A DNA stretch of 17,723 nt from Acidimicrobiia bacterium (GTDB taxonomy: Bacteria > Actinomycetota > Acidimicrobiia > Acidimicrobiales > AC-14), in the NCBI GenBank assembly GCA_019243595.1, contig JAFAUA010000152.1, forward strand, positions 1-17,723, in the 5' to 3' direction. This document shows, piece after piece, positions 6,259 to 16,041 of this stretch (its first letter is position 1; the number at the start of each line of letters is the position of its first letter). The notes beneath the pieces were generated by a model. It made no database searches. It had not been told where the DNA came from and worked only from the letters and a program-made list of their open reading frames with translations. The position numbers and the translations under genes were made by a program.

Positions 6259-7353
6259 ATGAAGTTCCGTGCTGAGCGCGATGCGCTCCTGGAAGCCATC
6301 ACCACCGCTGGCCGAGCAGCAGCGACTCGGGGTACTGCGTTGCCGGCTCTCACGGGTGTGCGCCTCGAGGTCGTCGGCGACGAGCTGCATCTCGCCGGCA
6401 CCGATCTCGACGTAACGATTCAGGTCCACATGCCGATCGCCGGTGGCGACGCCGGCGTTTGTGTGATTCCCGCCCGCCTCGCCACCGACATCGTGCGCGG
6501 GCTCGACCCCGGATCCGTATCGTTCGAGGTCGACGAGAACGAGGCCCGCATCGCTGCGGGGCCGACCCATTACGCCGTGCGGGTCCTGCCGCCCGAGGAG
6601 TTCCTCCGGCTGCCCGAGCCCAGCGGTGACGCTGTCACCTTGGCGGCGTCGGACTTTGCTGATGCCCTGCGTCAGGTCGTGCCCGCTGCCAGTCGCGACG
6701 AGGCCCGACCGATTCTCACGGGTGTGTTGATGGCGGCCGAGGCCGGCGGGCTGCGCCTGGTCGCCACCGACTCGTACCGCCTCTCGGTCCGTGACCTGCC
6801 GGGCACGAGCGTGTTGCAAGAGGGCCAGACCGTGTTGGTGCCTTCTCGAGCTCTGGCCGAGCTGAATCGTGTTGTTTCCGGGGCCGATCAGGTCACGCTG
6901 CGCCTGGCATCTGACGAGGCCAGCTTCGAAGTCGGCGATACCCGGCTCACCACCCGCCTGATCGAAGGCGACTTCCCGAACTACCGCCAGCTGATCCCCC
7001 AGAGCTACCCGAACCGGCTGATCGTCGGGAAAGAGCCCTTCCTGAATGCCATCCGGCGCGTGAAGTTGCTGGCCAAGGACGCCACTCCGGTCCGTTTGAC
7101 GCTTAAGTCCGAGGGCCTGGAGTTGGTCGCCGTCACCCAGGACGTCGGTCAGGCGCGCGAGGACCTGGAGGCGAAGTATGAGGGCAGCGAGATGGTCGTG
7201 GCCTTCAACCCCGAGTTCCTGATCGACGGGGTCGAGGCCATCGCCGGCGACGAAGTGCAACTCGACACGCTCGACGCCCTTAAACCGGCGACGGTGCGGT
7301 CCACCGAGAATCCCAACTTCTTGTATTTGCTCATGCCTGTTCGCGTGTCCTAG
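6259..7353 (+). CDS. dnaN: DNA polymerase III beta subunit (sliding clamp)
   Basis: DnaN is the ring-shaped processivity clamp that tethers the replicative polymerase and recruits repair factors through a hydrophobic pocket. The ATG at 6259 follows AAAAGG with 9 nt spacing; the 364-residue length is normal. Recognisable clamp features in order are MKFRAERDALLEAI at the N-terminus, LPALTGVRLEV, the segment RPILTGVLMAAE opening domain 2 with LRLVATDSYRLS, the IEGDFPNYRQLIP segment and the C-terminal pocket end NFLYLLMPVRVS. It follows dnaA and is 9 bp from recF, so recF is probably co-transcribed. Confidence 0.97.
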   Translation: MKFRAERDALLEAITTAGRAAATRGTALPALTGVRLEVVGDELHLAGTDLDVTIQVHMPIAGGDAGVCVIPARLATDIVRGLDPGSVSFEVDENEARIAAGPTHYAVRVLPPEEFLRLPEPSGDAVTLAASDFADALRQVVPAASRDEARPILTGVLMAAEAGGLRLVATDSYRLSVRDLPGTSVLQEGQTVLVPSRALAELNRVVSGADQVTLRLASDEASFEVGDTRLTTRLIEGDFPNYRQLIPQSYPNRLIVGKEPFLNAIRRVKLLAKDATPVRLTLKSEGLELVAVTQDVGQAREDLEAKYEGSEMVVAFNPEFLIDGVEAIAGDEVQLDTLDALKPATVRSTENPNFLYLLMPVRVS

Positions 7354-7362
7354 TGACACGAC

Positions 7363-8442
7363 GTGCTCGTTAGCCGCATCTGGCTGACCGACTTCCGGAA
7401 CTACACGACCGCCGAGACGGCGCTGGCCCCCGGGCTGACGGTCGTCGTCGGTGGCAACGGAGAAGGGAAGACGAGCTTGCTCGAAGCGGTGGCCTACCTG
7501 GCCACACTTTCGTCATTTCGCAGCGCCCCCACCGAGGCGTTGGTGCGGCAAGGGTGCGAGCGGGCGATCGTGCGGGCCGAGGGACGGCGCGGGCCGCGCG
7601 ACCTGCTTCTCGAAGCCGAGGTTCCTGTAAACGGGCGGGCGCGCGTCGCCGTCAACCGCCAGCCGCTGCGTCGGTCGCGCGACCTGCTCGGTGCCCTGCG
7701 CGTGACGGTCTTCTCGCCCGACGACCTCGCCCTGGTGAAGGGCGGCCCGGGCGAGCGGCGCCGCTACCTCGACGACGCCCTGGTGGCCCTGCATCCCAAG
7801 AACGACGCGCTCCGAAGCGACCTCGAGCGGGTGTTGCGCCAGCGCAACACCCTGCTGCGTCAACTTGGCGGCCGGCTGACGCCCGAAGGGGCGGCAACGC
7901 TCGACGTGTGGGACGCCAAGCTCGTCCAGGCCGGCGAGGCGCTGGCGGAGGCGCGCCAGGCGCTGGTTTCGACGCTCGAACCCATGCTGGCTCGGGCTTA
8001 CGCCAACATCGCCGGCCACGAGATGGCGGTGTGGGCCCACTACGACGCGCCGTGGCGTGAGCAGGGCCTCGCAGCGGCGCTCACTCTGGCCCGGGCCGAC
8101 GAGCTGCGGCGCGGCATCAGCCTGGTCGGCCCCCAGCGCGACGAGCTAGGGCTGGAGCTCGAGGGGCGGCCGGCGCGCACGCACGCGTCGCAGGGCGAGC
8201 AGCGGGCGCTGGCGCTGGCGCTGCGCCTGGCCGCGCACCAAGTCGTGGCGGGTGCGGTGGGCGAACCGCCAGTGCTCCTTCTCGACGATGTGTTCTCCGA
8301 GCTCGACCCCGTCCGCTCCGAGGCTCTGGTCGCGCACCTGCCGCCCGGTCAGGCCCTCCTCACAACCGCTCACGCCCTGCCGCCCGGCGCGCCGCCCGAC
8401 CTCGTGCTCCGCGTCTCCGACGGGCACCTCGAGGCCGCGTAG
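7363..8442 (+). CDS. recF: DNA replication and repair protein RecF
   Basis: RecF is an SMC/ABC-type ATPase that, with RecO and RecR, loads RecA at single-strand gaps. The product has 359 residues from a GTG at 7363, 9 nt after the dnaN stop; no good Shine-Dalgarno is seen, so coupling to dnaN is likely. Walker A is GGNGEGKT (30-37, Lys36). The ABC signature is ASQGEQRALALAL and Walker B is VLLLDDVFSELD, in the usual C-terminal positions. The opening RIWLTDFRNY is typical of RecF. The stop TAG touches the ATG of the next gene directly. Confidence 0.96.
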   Translation: MLVSRIWLTDFRNYTTAETALAPGLTVVVGGNGEGKTSLLEAVAYLATLSSFRSAPTEALVRQGCERAIVRAEGRRGPRDLLLEAEVPVNGRARVAVNRQPLRRSRDLLGALRVTVFSPDDLALVKGGPGERRRYLDDALVALHPKNDALRSDLERVLRQRNTLLRQLGGRLTPEGAATLDVWDAKLVQAGEALAEARQALVSTLEPMLARAYANIAGHEMAVWAHYDAPWREQGLAAALTLARADELRRGISLVGPQRDELGLELEGRPARTHASQGEQRALALALRLAAHQVVAGAVGEPPVLLLDDVFSELDPVRSEALVAHLPPGQALLTTAHALPPGAPPDLVLRVSDGHLEAA

Positions 8443-8754
8443 ATGGGCAAGCTCGATCCTCCCGACCCGCGTCCACTGAAGGCGTCGCTCGACCGGCTGG
8501 CGCGCAGCTTGGGTGGTCCTGACTCACAGGCGTTGAGCGGCGTGTTCGGGCACTGGGCCGACATCGTCGGGCCGCAGCTGGCGGCTCACGCCCGACCTCT
8601 CAGCCTGTCCTCCGGCGTCCTCGTGGTGGGGGTCACCGAGCCCGGCTGGGCGACCGAATTGCGGTATTTGGAGAGCAAACTTCTGGGGAGGTTTTCGGAG
8701 GTCCTTGGAGACGGCGTGGTGGAGCGCGTCGAGGTCCGCTTACGCCGGAGTTGA
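8443..8754 (+). CDS. DUF721 / DciA-like protein
   Basis: This 103-residue protein begins directly after the recF stop (TAGATG). It has the DUF721 pattern: WADIVGPQLAAHARPLSLSSGVLVVGV (34-60, in two halves around the Pro-Leu), then WATELRYLESKLLGRF, in which short beta strands precede a helix. DUF721 proteins include DciA, the ancestral operator of the replicative helicase DnaB, and the family sits between recF and gyrB in actinobacteria (Rv0004-type). The protein is shorter than the mycobacterial relative because it lacks a long N-terminal tail. The family is likely; the helicase role is inferred from family and location. Confidence 0.85.
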   Translation: MGKLDPPDPRPLKASLDRLARSLGGPDSQALSGVFGHWADIVGPQLAAHARPLSLSSGVLVVGVTEPGWATELRYLESKLLGRFSEVLGDGVVERVEVRLRRS

Positions 8755-10783
<2,029 letters not shown>

Positions 10784-10784
<1 letters not shown>

Positions 10785-13231
10785 TGTCCGACCAGACGCC
10801 CCTTGAATTCGGAAGTGTCGAGCCGATCGAGCTCCAGGAGGAGATGGAGCGGTCGTTCCTCGACTACGCGATGTCGGTCATCGTGGCGCGCGCCCTGCCC
10901 GACGCGCGCGACGGCCTCAAGCCGGTGCACCGCCGAATCCTCTATGGCATGTTCGACCAGGGCCTGCGGCCCGACCGCCCGCACGCCAAGTGCGCACGGG
11001 TTACGGGCGACGTCATGGGCAAGTACCACCCCCACGGCGACTCGGCGATCTACGACGCCCTCGTCCGCATGGCCCAGCCCTTCTCGCTGCGCCATCCACT
11101 GATCGACTTCCACGGCAACTACGGATCACAAGACTTCGAACCGGCGGCGGCGCGCTACACCGAGTGCCGCCTCGATCCGTTGGCGATGCAGCTGCTCGCC
11201 GGCATCGACGAGGGCACCGTCGACATGGTCGCCAACTACGACGGCCGGGAGTCCGAGCCCGAGGTCCTGCCGGCGCGGTTCCCGAACCTGCTCGTCAACG
11301 GCAGCCAGGGCATCGCCGTGGGCATGGCGACCAACATCCCGCCCCACAACCTGGGCGAGGTCATCGACGCCGTCACCCACCTGATCGACAACCCGGACGC
11401 GACGCCAGATCAACTCATGGAGTTCGTAAAAGGCCCTGACTTCCCCACGGGTGCGTACATCCTGGGGAGAGGCGGGATCATGGACGCCTACCGCACTGGG
11501 CGCGGCTCCATCCGCATGCGGGCCAGAGCGGAGATCGTCGAGGGCGCGCGAGGTGGTGACGAGATCGTTGTCAGCGAGCTGCCGTACCAAACGAGCGTGT
11601 CGACGGTGGCGTCCAAGATCGAGGAGCTGGTCACCAGCCGCCAGCTCGAAGGCATCCGTGACGTGCGCAACCTCTCGGCGGGGGAGGAGACGAAGCTCGT
11701 CATCTACCTGAAGAGGGACGCGTCGGCGAACGTTGTCTTGAACAACCTCTACAAGCACACGCCGCTGCAGACGAGCTTCGGCGTGAACATGGTGGCCTTG
11801 GTCGACGGCGTGCCCCGCACGCTCAACCTGACCCAGGCGCTGCAGGCCTACATCGACCACCAGGTAGAGGTCATCCGCCGCCGGTCGGAGTTCCGCCTGA
11901 AGAAGGCCCAGGACCGGGCCCACATCGTCGAAGGTCTGCTGAGTGCGCTCGACAAGATCGACCGCATCATCGCCCTGATCCGCGGCTCCGCCGACCGCGA
12001 CGCAGCGCGACAGGCCTTGATGGGCAAGCCGTTCAACTTCAGCGAGATCCAGGCCAACCACATCCTCGACATGCGGCTGGTCATGCTCACCCGGCTCAAC
12101 GGGAATGAGCTCAAGGACGAGATGGAGAAGCTGCGCGAGACGATCGCCGAGCTCGAATCGATCCTGCGCAGCCGTACCAAGCTGCGCGGCGTGATCAAGG
12201 CCGAGCTGGGGGAAATCAGGGAGAAGTTCGCCACACCGCGCAGGGCCGAGATCACCTTCGACCCGGGCGAGATCGATCTCGAAGACCTCATCGAGGACGA
12301 GGACCTGGTCGTCAGCCTCAGCAAGAACGGCTACGTGAAGTCGGTCTCGGCCGATGCCTTCCGCACCCAGGGGCGCGGAGGCCGGGGTGTGCAGGCGGCC
12401 AAGCTCCGCGACAACGACTACGTCGCTCACCTGCTCACGACCACTGCGCATTCGTATCTCTTGTTCTTCTCGAACCGCGGGAAGGTGTACCGGCTCAAGG
12501 CCCACGAGATCCCGATGAAGGAGCGCACGGCGCGCGGCACTGCAATCGTGAACCTGCTGGCGCTGGCGCCTGACGAGAAGATCGCCGCCGTCATCGACAC
12601 CCGCACCTACGAGGACGGCCGGTATCTGTTCTTCGCCACCAAGAACGGTCAGGTGAAGAAGACGTTGATGAGCGAGTACGACACGTCTCGGCGCGACGGC
12701 CTCATCGCCATCAACCTCAAGGAGAAGGACGAGCTCGTCCGGGTCATCCAAACCGGTGGCGAGGACGACATCTTCATGGTCAGCCGTATGGGCCAGACCA
12801 TCCGCTTCACTGAGGAAGCCGTGCGCGCCATGGGACGTTCGGCGGCGGGCGTGATCGGGATGCGCCTGCGCCCCGGCGACGAGGTCGTGTCGTGCGACGT
12901 TGCTCGCGACGACGTCGACATCCTCATCGTCACCGACGCCGGCTACGGCAAGCGCACCAAGCTCGAGCGCTTCCCCCGAAAGGGTCGCGGAACGATGGGC
13001 GTCAAGGGCATCAAGCTCACGGCGCGGCGCGGCTATGTGGTGTCGGCCTTCATGGTCGGCCTCGATGACGAGCTCTTCCTGATTTCGTCCGCGGGGGTCA
13101 CCATTCGCATGTCGGCGCGCGACATCTCGTCTCAAGGACGAGATGCCACGGGCGTGCGCGTGATGAGCCTCGAGAAGGATCAGACGGTCGCCACGGCGGC
13201 GCCCGTCCTGCAGGTCGAAGACACCGAGTAA
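10784..13231 (+). CDS. gyrA: DNA gyrase subunit A
   Basis: GyrA cuts and reseals DNA in the gyrase A2B2 complex. The product has 815 residues from the ATG at 10784, overlapping the gyrB stop by one base, so stoichiometric coupled synthesis is expected. The catalytic tyrosine is Tyr125 in [12 protein letters not shown]. The quinolone-determining helix reads [18 protein letters not shown], with Ser87 and Asp91 at the E. coli Ser83 and Asp87 positions. The C-terminal wrapping domain carries a GyrA box QGRGGRG (529-535) and the usual beta-pinwheel repeats (such as [17 protein letters not shown]). No truncation or fusion is seen. Confidence 0.97.
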
Positions 13232-13304
13232 CAGCCCACTCCTCCCCAGGTTTTCCGCGATCTGTGGAAGGAGCGCGCTGTGCGGACAAGAAAGGGGTTC
13301 GGCG

Positions 13305-13802
13305 GTGCCGCTGTTGGTGTTGGTCGTGCTGGCGGCCGGAGGGGCGATCGTGCTGCTCGGGCGCGTCGGGGGCGCGGCGGTCCACCGGTCGTCGGCGCGA
13401 ACGGCGGCCGACGACGCCGCCCTCGCGGGTGCTGCCGACGGTCGGGCCGCGGCGTCGTCGGTTGCGGGCGCCAACGGAGGGCGGATCGTGTCGTACCGGG
13501 AGCTGGGAACGGAGACCGAGGTCAGGGTCGACGTGGGGACGGCGACCGCCGTGGCCCGCGCCCGCCGAGACGCAGGTGGCCGGGGACCCGATGGCATGAC
13601 ACCCGCGCTGCGAGCGGTATGGACCCGACTCGGGCAGCTCTTGGGGCAAGCTGTACCCGTGTATTCGGTGGTTCCGTCCTCGTCGGGGCAGGCTGGGGCG
13701 GCAGTGATCGTCCCCCCCGACTGGGCAACGCGCCTGAGCGTCGTCGGCCGTCAGGCCGGCCTGTGTCAGGTCGCGCCTGTCCAGTTCGAGATTTGCCGGT
13801 GA
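13305..13802 (+). CDS. TadE/TadG-like one-pass membrane or secreted protein
   Basis: The 165-residue product starts at GTG 13305 with AAAGGGG 7 nt upstream. Residues 2-25 are hydrophobic (LLVLVVLAAGGAIVLLG), without a cleavable-signal pattern I trust, followed by HRSSARTAADDAALAGAADGRAAA. An N-terminal hydrophobic segment followed by an R-x-A-D-D-A-A-L-A stretch is typical of TadE/TadG-like pseudopilin-type proteins, in particular the short actinobacterial form of the Tad-like cluster. Two cysteines near the C-terminus (in GLCQVAPVQFEICR) could form a disulfide. It lies 73 bp after gyrA and overlaps the DUF3566 gene by GTGA. No other tad genes are in the window. The family is a fair guess; the function is unknown. 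Confidence 0.65.
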   Translation: MPLLVLVVLAAGGAIVLLGRVGGAAVHRSSARTAADDAALAGAADGRAAASSVAGANGGRIVSYRELGTETEVRVDVGTATAVARARRDAGGRGPDGMTPALRAVWTRLGQLLGQAVPVYSVVPSSSGQAGAAVIVPPDWATRLSVVGRQAGLCQVAPVQFEICR

Positions 13803-14614
13803 GGGACGAGCTGGACTTCGACGGCTCATCCGACGACGAGGCCAACGAGCCGGAAGGCGAGGAATCCTCCGCGCCTGCGGTCGCCGAGCCACCTTCTTCC
13901 GAACCTGAGCCCGAGGCGCCGCAGCCCGGCAGCCCCGCGCCGGTGTTCAACCCGCGTCCGCCTCCCAGCTCGGTTCCTTCGGGGTACGTACGCCCGTCCG
14001 ACCCGGGTGTCGCTCGACCGCCGGCATCGCCTGCACCTGGACCTGCACCTGCGCCTGCGCCGCCAGCATCCGCGCCTCCCGTCGCAACACCGCCTCCGGC
14101 CCCCGCGGCCCCACCGCCGCCTGTCACGGCACCGCCACCGCCGCCGCCCGAACCGGCGCCTCGGCCGGCGCCTGCTGCTTTTTCCGTCCCTGCCTCGGCC
14201 TCTGCCCCCGCACCCGCGGCCGCAGCACTGCCGATCCGGACGCGTGGCAGCCGTCGTACGCGCCGGGTGATCCGCCGCCTCGACCTCTGGTCGGTGCTGC
14301 GCTTCTCGCTGATCTTCTACCTCTGCATGTTCCTGATCCTCCTGGTGGCCGGGATCGTGCTCTGGTTGGTGGCCACGGTCACGGGCGTGCGAGGCAACAT
14401 CGAGAACTTCGTCAGCGACCTGATCGCGTCGAAGTTCCACTTCCTCGGGCTGCAGTTGCTGCGCGGCGCGGCGATCGGCGGCCTGCTCCTCGTCCTCATC
14501 GGCAGCGCCTTCAACGTGCTGATGGCGGTGCTCTACAACCTCATCAGCGACGTGGTCGGCGGCATCGAGATCAGCGTCCTCGAGGACGACAGGCCTCACT
14601 CACCCGTCATCTAG
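13799..14614 (+). CDS. DUF3566 membrane protein with proline-rich N-terminal region
   Basis: The 271-residue product starts at GTG 13799, overlapping the upstream stop (GTGA). Residues 1-45 are acidic, and 46-145 are a Pro/Ala-rich low-complexity region. Residues about 150-160 are basic (RTRGSRRTRRVIRR). The C-terminal DUF3566 domain has two membrane helices (about 167-195 and 223-249), with the conserved style LDLWSVLRFSLIFY before the first helix and FNVLMAVLYNLISDVVGGIE in the second. DUF3566 genes regularly follow gyrA and precede tRNA-Ile in actinobacteria; in mycobacteria this is the Rv0007 position. Function is not established. The upstream continuation of the open frame to 13280 is shadow of the previous gene. 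Confidence 0.88.
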   Translation: MRDELDFDGSSDDEANEPEGEESSAPAVAEPPSSEPEPEAPQPGSPAPVFNPRPPPSSVPSGYVRPSDPGVARPPASPAPGPAPAPAPPASAPPVATPPPAPAAPPPPVTAPPPPPPEPAPRPAPAAFSVPASASAPAPAAAALPIRTRGSRRTRRVIRRLDLWSVLRFSLIFYLCMFLILLVAGIVLWLVATVTGVRGNIENFVSDLIASKFHFLGLQLLRGAAIGGLLLVLIGSAFNVLMAVLYNLISDVVGGIEISVLEDDRPHSPVI

Positions 14615-14622
14615 TAACGGGA

Positions 14623-14680
14623 GGGGGGGCAGGCCCCCCGGACCTTCCCCCAACTGCGATGTCGGCCTGCGGCCGACGTC
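14623..14680 (+). terminator. Candidate terminator hairpins after DUF3566 gene
   Basis: A G7 run (14623-14629) faces a C6 run (14634-14639) around a 4-nt loop, and GATGTCGGCC (14658-14667) pairs with GGCCGACGTC (14671-14680) with one G-U pair and a 3-nt loop. Neither has a T-run, so termination would be of the T-less high-GC type or Rho dependent. The position between a gene end and a tRNA fits. Confidence 0.45.
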
Positions 14681-14719
14681 CGGCCAGCCATTGAGGTCGC
14701 CTGCAGCGCCGAGCATGGC

Positions 14720-14787
14720 CGGCTCGACTGCCTCGGCGGATGCTGGGTAAGCCGAATTGGGGTGTCGTGTAGTTTCGGCTCGACTGC
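14720..14787. repeat. 12-bp direct repeat before tRNA-Ile
   Basis: CGGCTCGACTGC occurs at 14720-14731 and again at 14776-14787, the second copy ending exactly one base before the tRNA. The copies are 56 bp apart. It may be a remnant of local duplication or an upstream element of the tRNA promoter. Confidence 0.75.
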
Positions 14788-14861
14788 GGGGCTATAGCTC
14801 AGTCGGTTAGAGCGCATCCCTGATAAGGATGAGGTCGCTGGTTCGATTCCAGCTAGCCCCA
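14788..14861 (+). tRNA. ileT: tRNA-Ile(GAT)
   Basis: A complete cloverleaf fits: acceptor GGGGCTA/TAGCCCC, D-arm GCTC/GAGC, anticodon stem CATCC/GGATG with loop CTGATAA (anticodon GAT), T-arm GCTGG/CCAGC with loop TTCGATT, and discriminator A. The length is 74 nt. CCA is not encoded (the sequence continues CATTG), so it must be added by the CCA-adding enzyme. tRNA-Ile downstream of gyrA is typical of actinobacteria; tRNA-Ala, which often follows, is absent here. Confidence 0.97.
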
Positions 14862-14865
14862 CATT

Positions 14866-15003
14866 GTGCGAGTGATCCGCCGAATCGTTCTTGCCGTTGG
14901 CATCGCCGCCGCGATCGCCGGCGTCGTCCGTCTGCGCGGGAGCGGCGGCGTCCCACCGCAGGGCGGCGGCTGGCGCGAGCTCTCGGGTCCGGACCTCCGG
15001 TAA
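14866..15003 (+). CDS. Tiny one-pass membrane protein (45 aa), unrecognised
   Basis: An open frame of 45 codons starts at GTG 14866 (a second GTG at 14872 is equally possible) and ends with TAA at 15003, eight bases before the GTG of the next gene. The product has a basic start (VRVIRR), a hydrophobic helix (IVLAVGIAAAIAGVV, 7-21), a basic stop-transfer LRLRG-type segment, and a Gly/Pro-rich tail ending GWRELSGPDLR. That is a credible positive-inside, one-pass membrane protein. The start is only 4 nt after the tRNA, so there is no room for a normal RBS and translation may be weak. It could be a chance frame; I favour a real gene because of its amphipathic layout and spacing. The function is unknown. 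Confidence 0.5.
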   Translation: MRVIRRIVLAVGIAAAIAGVVRLRGSGGVPPQGGGWRELSGPDLR

Positions 15004-15011
15004 GTGCCGTA

Positions 15012-16031
15012 GTGCGGGTCCTCGTCCTCGGCGCGGGAGCGGTCGGCGCGCGCACCGCCCGCCAGCTGATCTCCGTGCTGTCGGTCGACGACCTCGTGAT
15101 CATCGACCGCAACGTCGAGCTGCGCGATGCCGTCGTCGAGTCGCTCGGTCCTCCCGCGCGCGAGGGCACCGACGCCGACCTCGTGCCCGACCGCGGTGAC
15201 GTGCTCGTCCTAACCGCCCCGGTGCCGCATCGGCCGCTCGCCGAGCGGGCCCTCGAGCGGGGGGCCCACGTCGTGTCGACCTCCGACGCCGTCGATGATG
15301 TGAAGGCGCTCCTCGATCTCGACGCCGAGGCGCGTGAGCGCCGGCTGCACGTCGTCGCCGGCGCCGCGTTCTCGCCGGGACTCGGATGCGTGCTCGCCGC
15401 CCACGCCGCCACCCGCTTCGACCGGGTCGACGAGATCCATATCGCCAAGGTCGGTACAGGCGGCCCGGCCTGTGCCCGACAGCTCCACAGCGCGCTCGGC
15501 GAAGCCGGTCTCGACTGGCACGACGGTGCGTGGAGTCGTCGCCGCGGCGGTTCGGGTCGGACGCTGTGCTGGTTTCCGGATCCCGTGCGCGGCACCGACT
15601 GCTACCGGGGCGCTTTTCCGGAGCCCCTCCTGCTCACGACGGCGTTCCCGACGCTCCGTCGCGTGACCGCCCGGGCCGCGGCCAACCGCCGGGACCGCCT
15701 GACCGCCCGCCTGCCGATGCTGCGGCGACCGCACCCCGAGGGCGGCCTGGGGGCCCTGCGGGTCGAGGTCCGCGGCCGCCGAGGGGCGGCGCTCGACGAA
15801 TACGTGCTGGGCGCCATCGACCGCCCGGGCGTCGCCGCCGGCACGGTCGCGGCGATGGCCGCCGTGTCGCTGATCGGGGGCCGGCTCAGCCGCGTTGGAG
15901 CTGGAGGGCTGGCCGAGCTCGTCGAGCCGACGCCGTTCCTGGCGACTCTCGCCGACCGGGGCGTGAAGGTGGCGGTGTTCGAGGGTTCGACGGGCGGCGG
16001 GCAATTGGTCGATGCCGCAGACGGGCGCTAG
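15012..16031 (+). CDS. Saccharopine-dehydrogenase-like NAD(P)-binding protein
   Basis: The 339-residue product starts at GTG 15012, where the family-like sequence begins; the open frame continues upstream through the tiny ORF and the tRNA and is rejected there. Residues 1-30 are a classical Rossmann entry: VRVLVLGAGAVG with Gly7-x-Gly9-x2-Gly12, then DDLVIIDRN, where Asp/Arg could contact the cofactor ribose. Further segments (GDVLVLTAPVPHRPLAERAL, split by normal spacing; HVVSTSD; VVAGAAFSPGLG) follow the saccharopine dehydrogenase N-terminal domain pattern. The C-terminal half (FPDPVRGTDCYRGAFPEP) resembles the substrate domain of the same family. The substrate is unknown; lysine metabolism is not implied by context. 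It ends 10 bp before the prenyltransferase gene. Confidence 0.75.
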   Translation: MRVLVLGAGAVGARTARQLISVLSVDDLVIIDRNVELRDAVVESLGPPAREGTDADLVPDRGDVLVLTAPVPHRPLAERALERGAHVVSTSDAVDDVKALLDLDAEARERRLHVVAGAAFSPGLGCVLAAHAATRFDRVDEIHIAKVGTGGPACARQLHSALGEAGLDWHDGAWSRRRGGSGRTLCWFPDPVRGTDCYRGAFPEPLLLTTAFPTLRRVTARAAANRRDRLTARLPMLRRPHPEGGLGALRVEVRGRRGAALDEYVLGAIDRPGVAAGTVAAMAAVSLIGGRLSRVGAGGLAELVEPTPFLATLADRGVKVAVFEGSTGGGQLVDAADGR

Positions 16032-16041
16032 AACTTCTCGC

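Noticed and set aside
6184..7359. 391-codon minus-strand frame opposite dnaN
   Set aside because: Antisense shadow of dnaN; no motif and no plausible RBS, and dnaN is clearly coding.
13250..13277. TTTTCCGCG and CTGTGGAA between gyrA and the TadE-like gene as DnaA boxes
   Set aside because: Neither reaches 8 of 9 matches to a DnaA box, and the imperfect palindrome around GATC is weak.
11126..13597. 823-codon open frame on the minus strand opposite gyrA
   Set aside because: It is the codon-bias shadow of gyrA in high-GC DNA; its translation is low-complexity (His/Asp/Val/Arg-rich) with no family motif, and gyrA is unambiguous.
14829..15011. Upstream extension of the saccharopine-dehydrogenase-like frame
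   Set aside because: It would start inside tRNA-Ile; the Rossmann motif begins immediately after GTG 15012.
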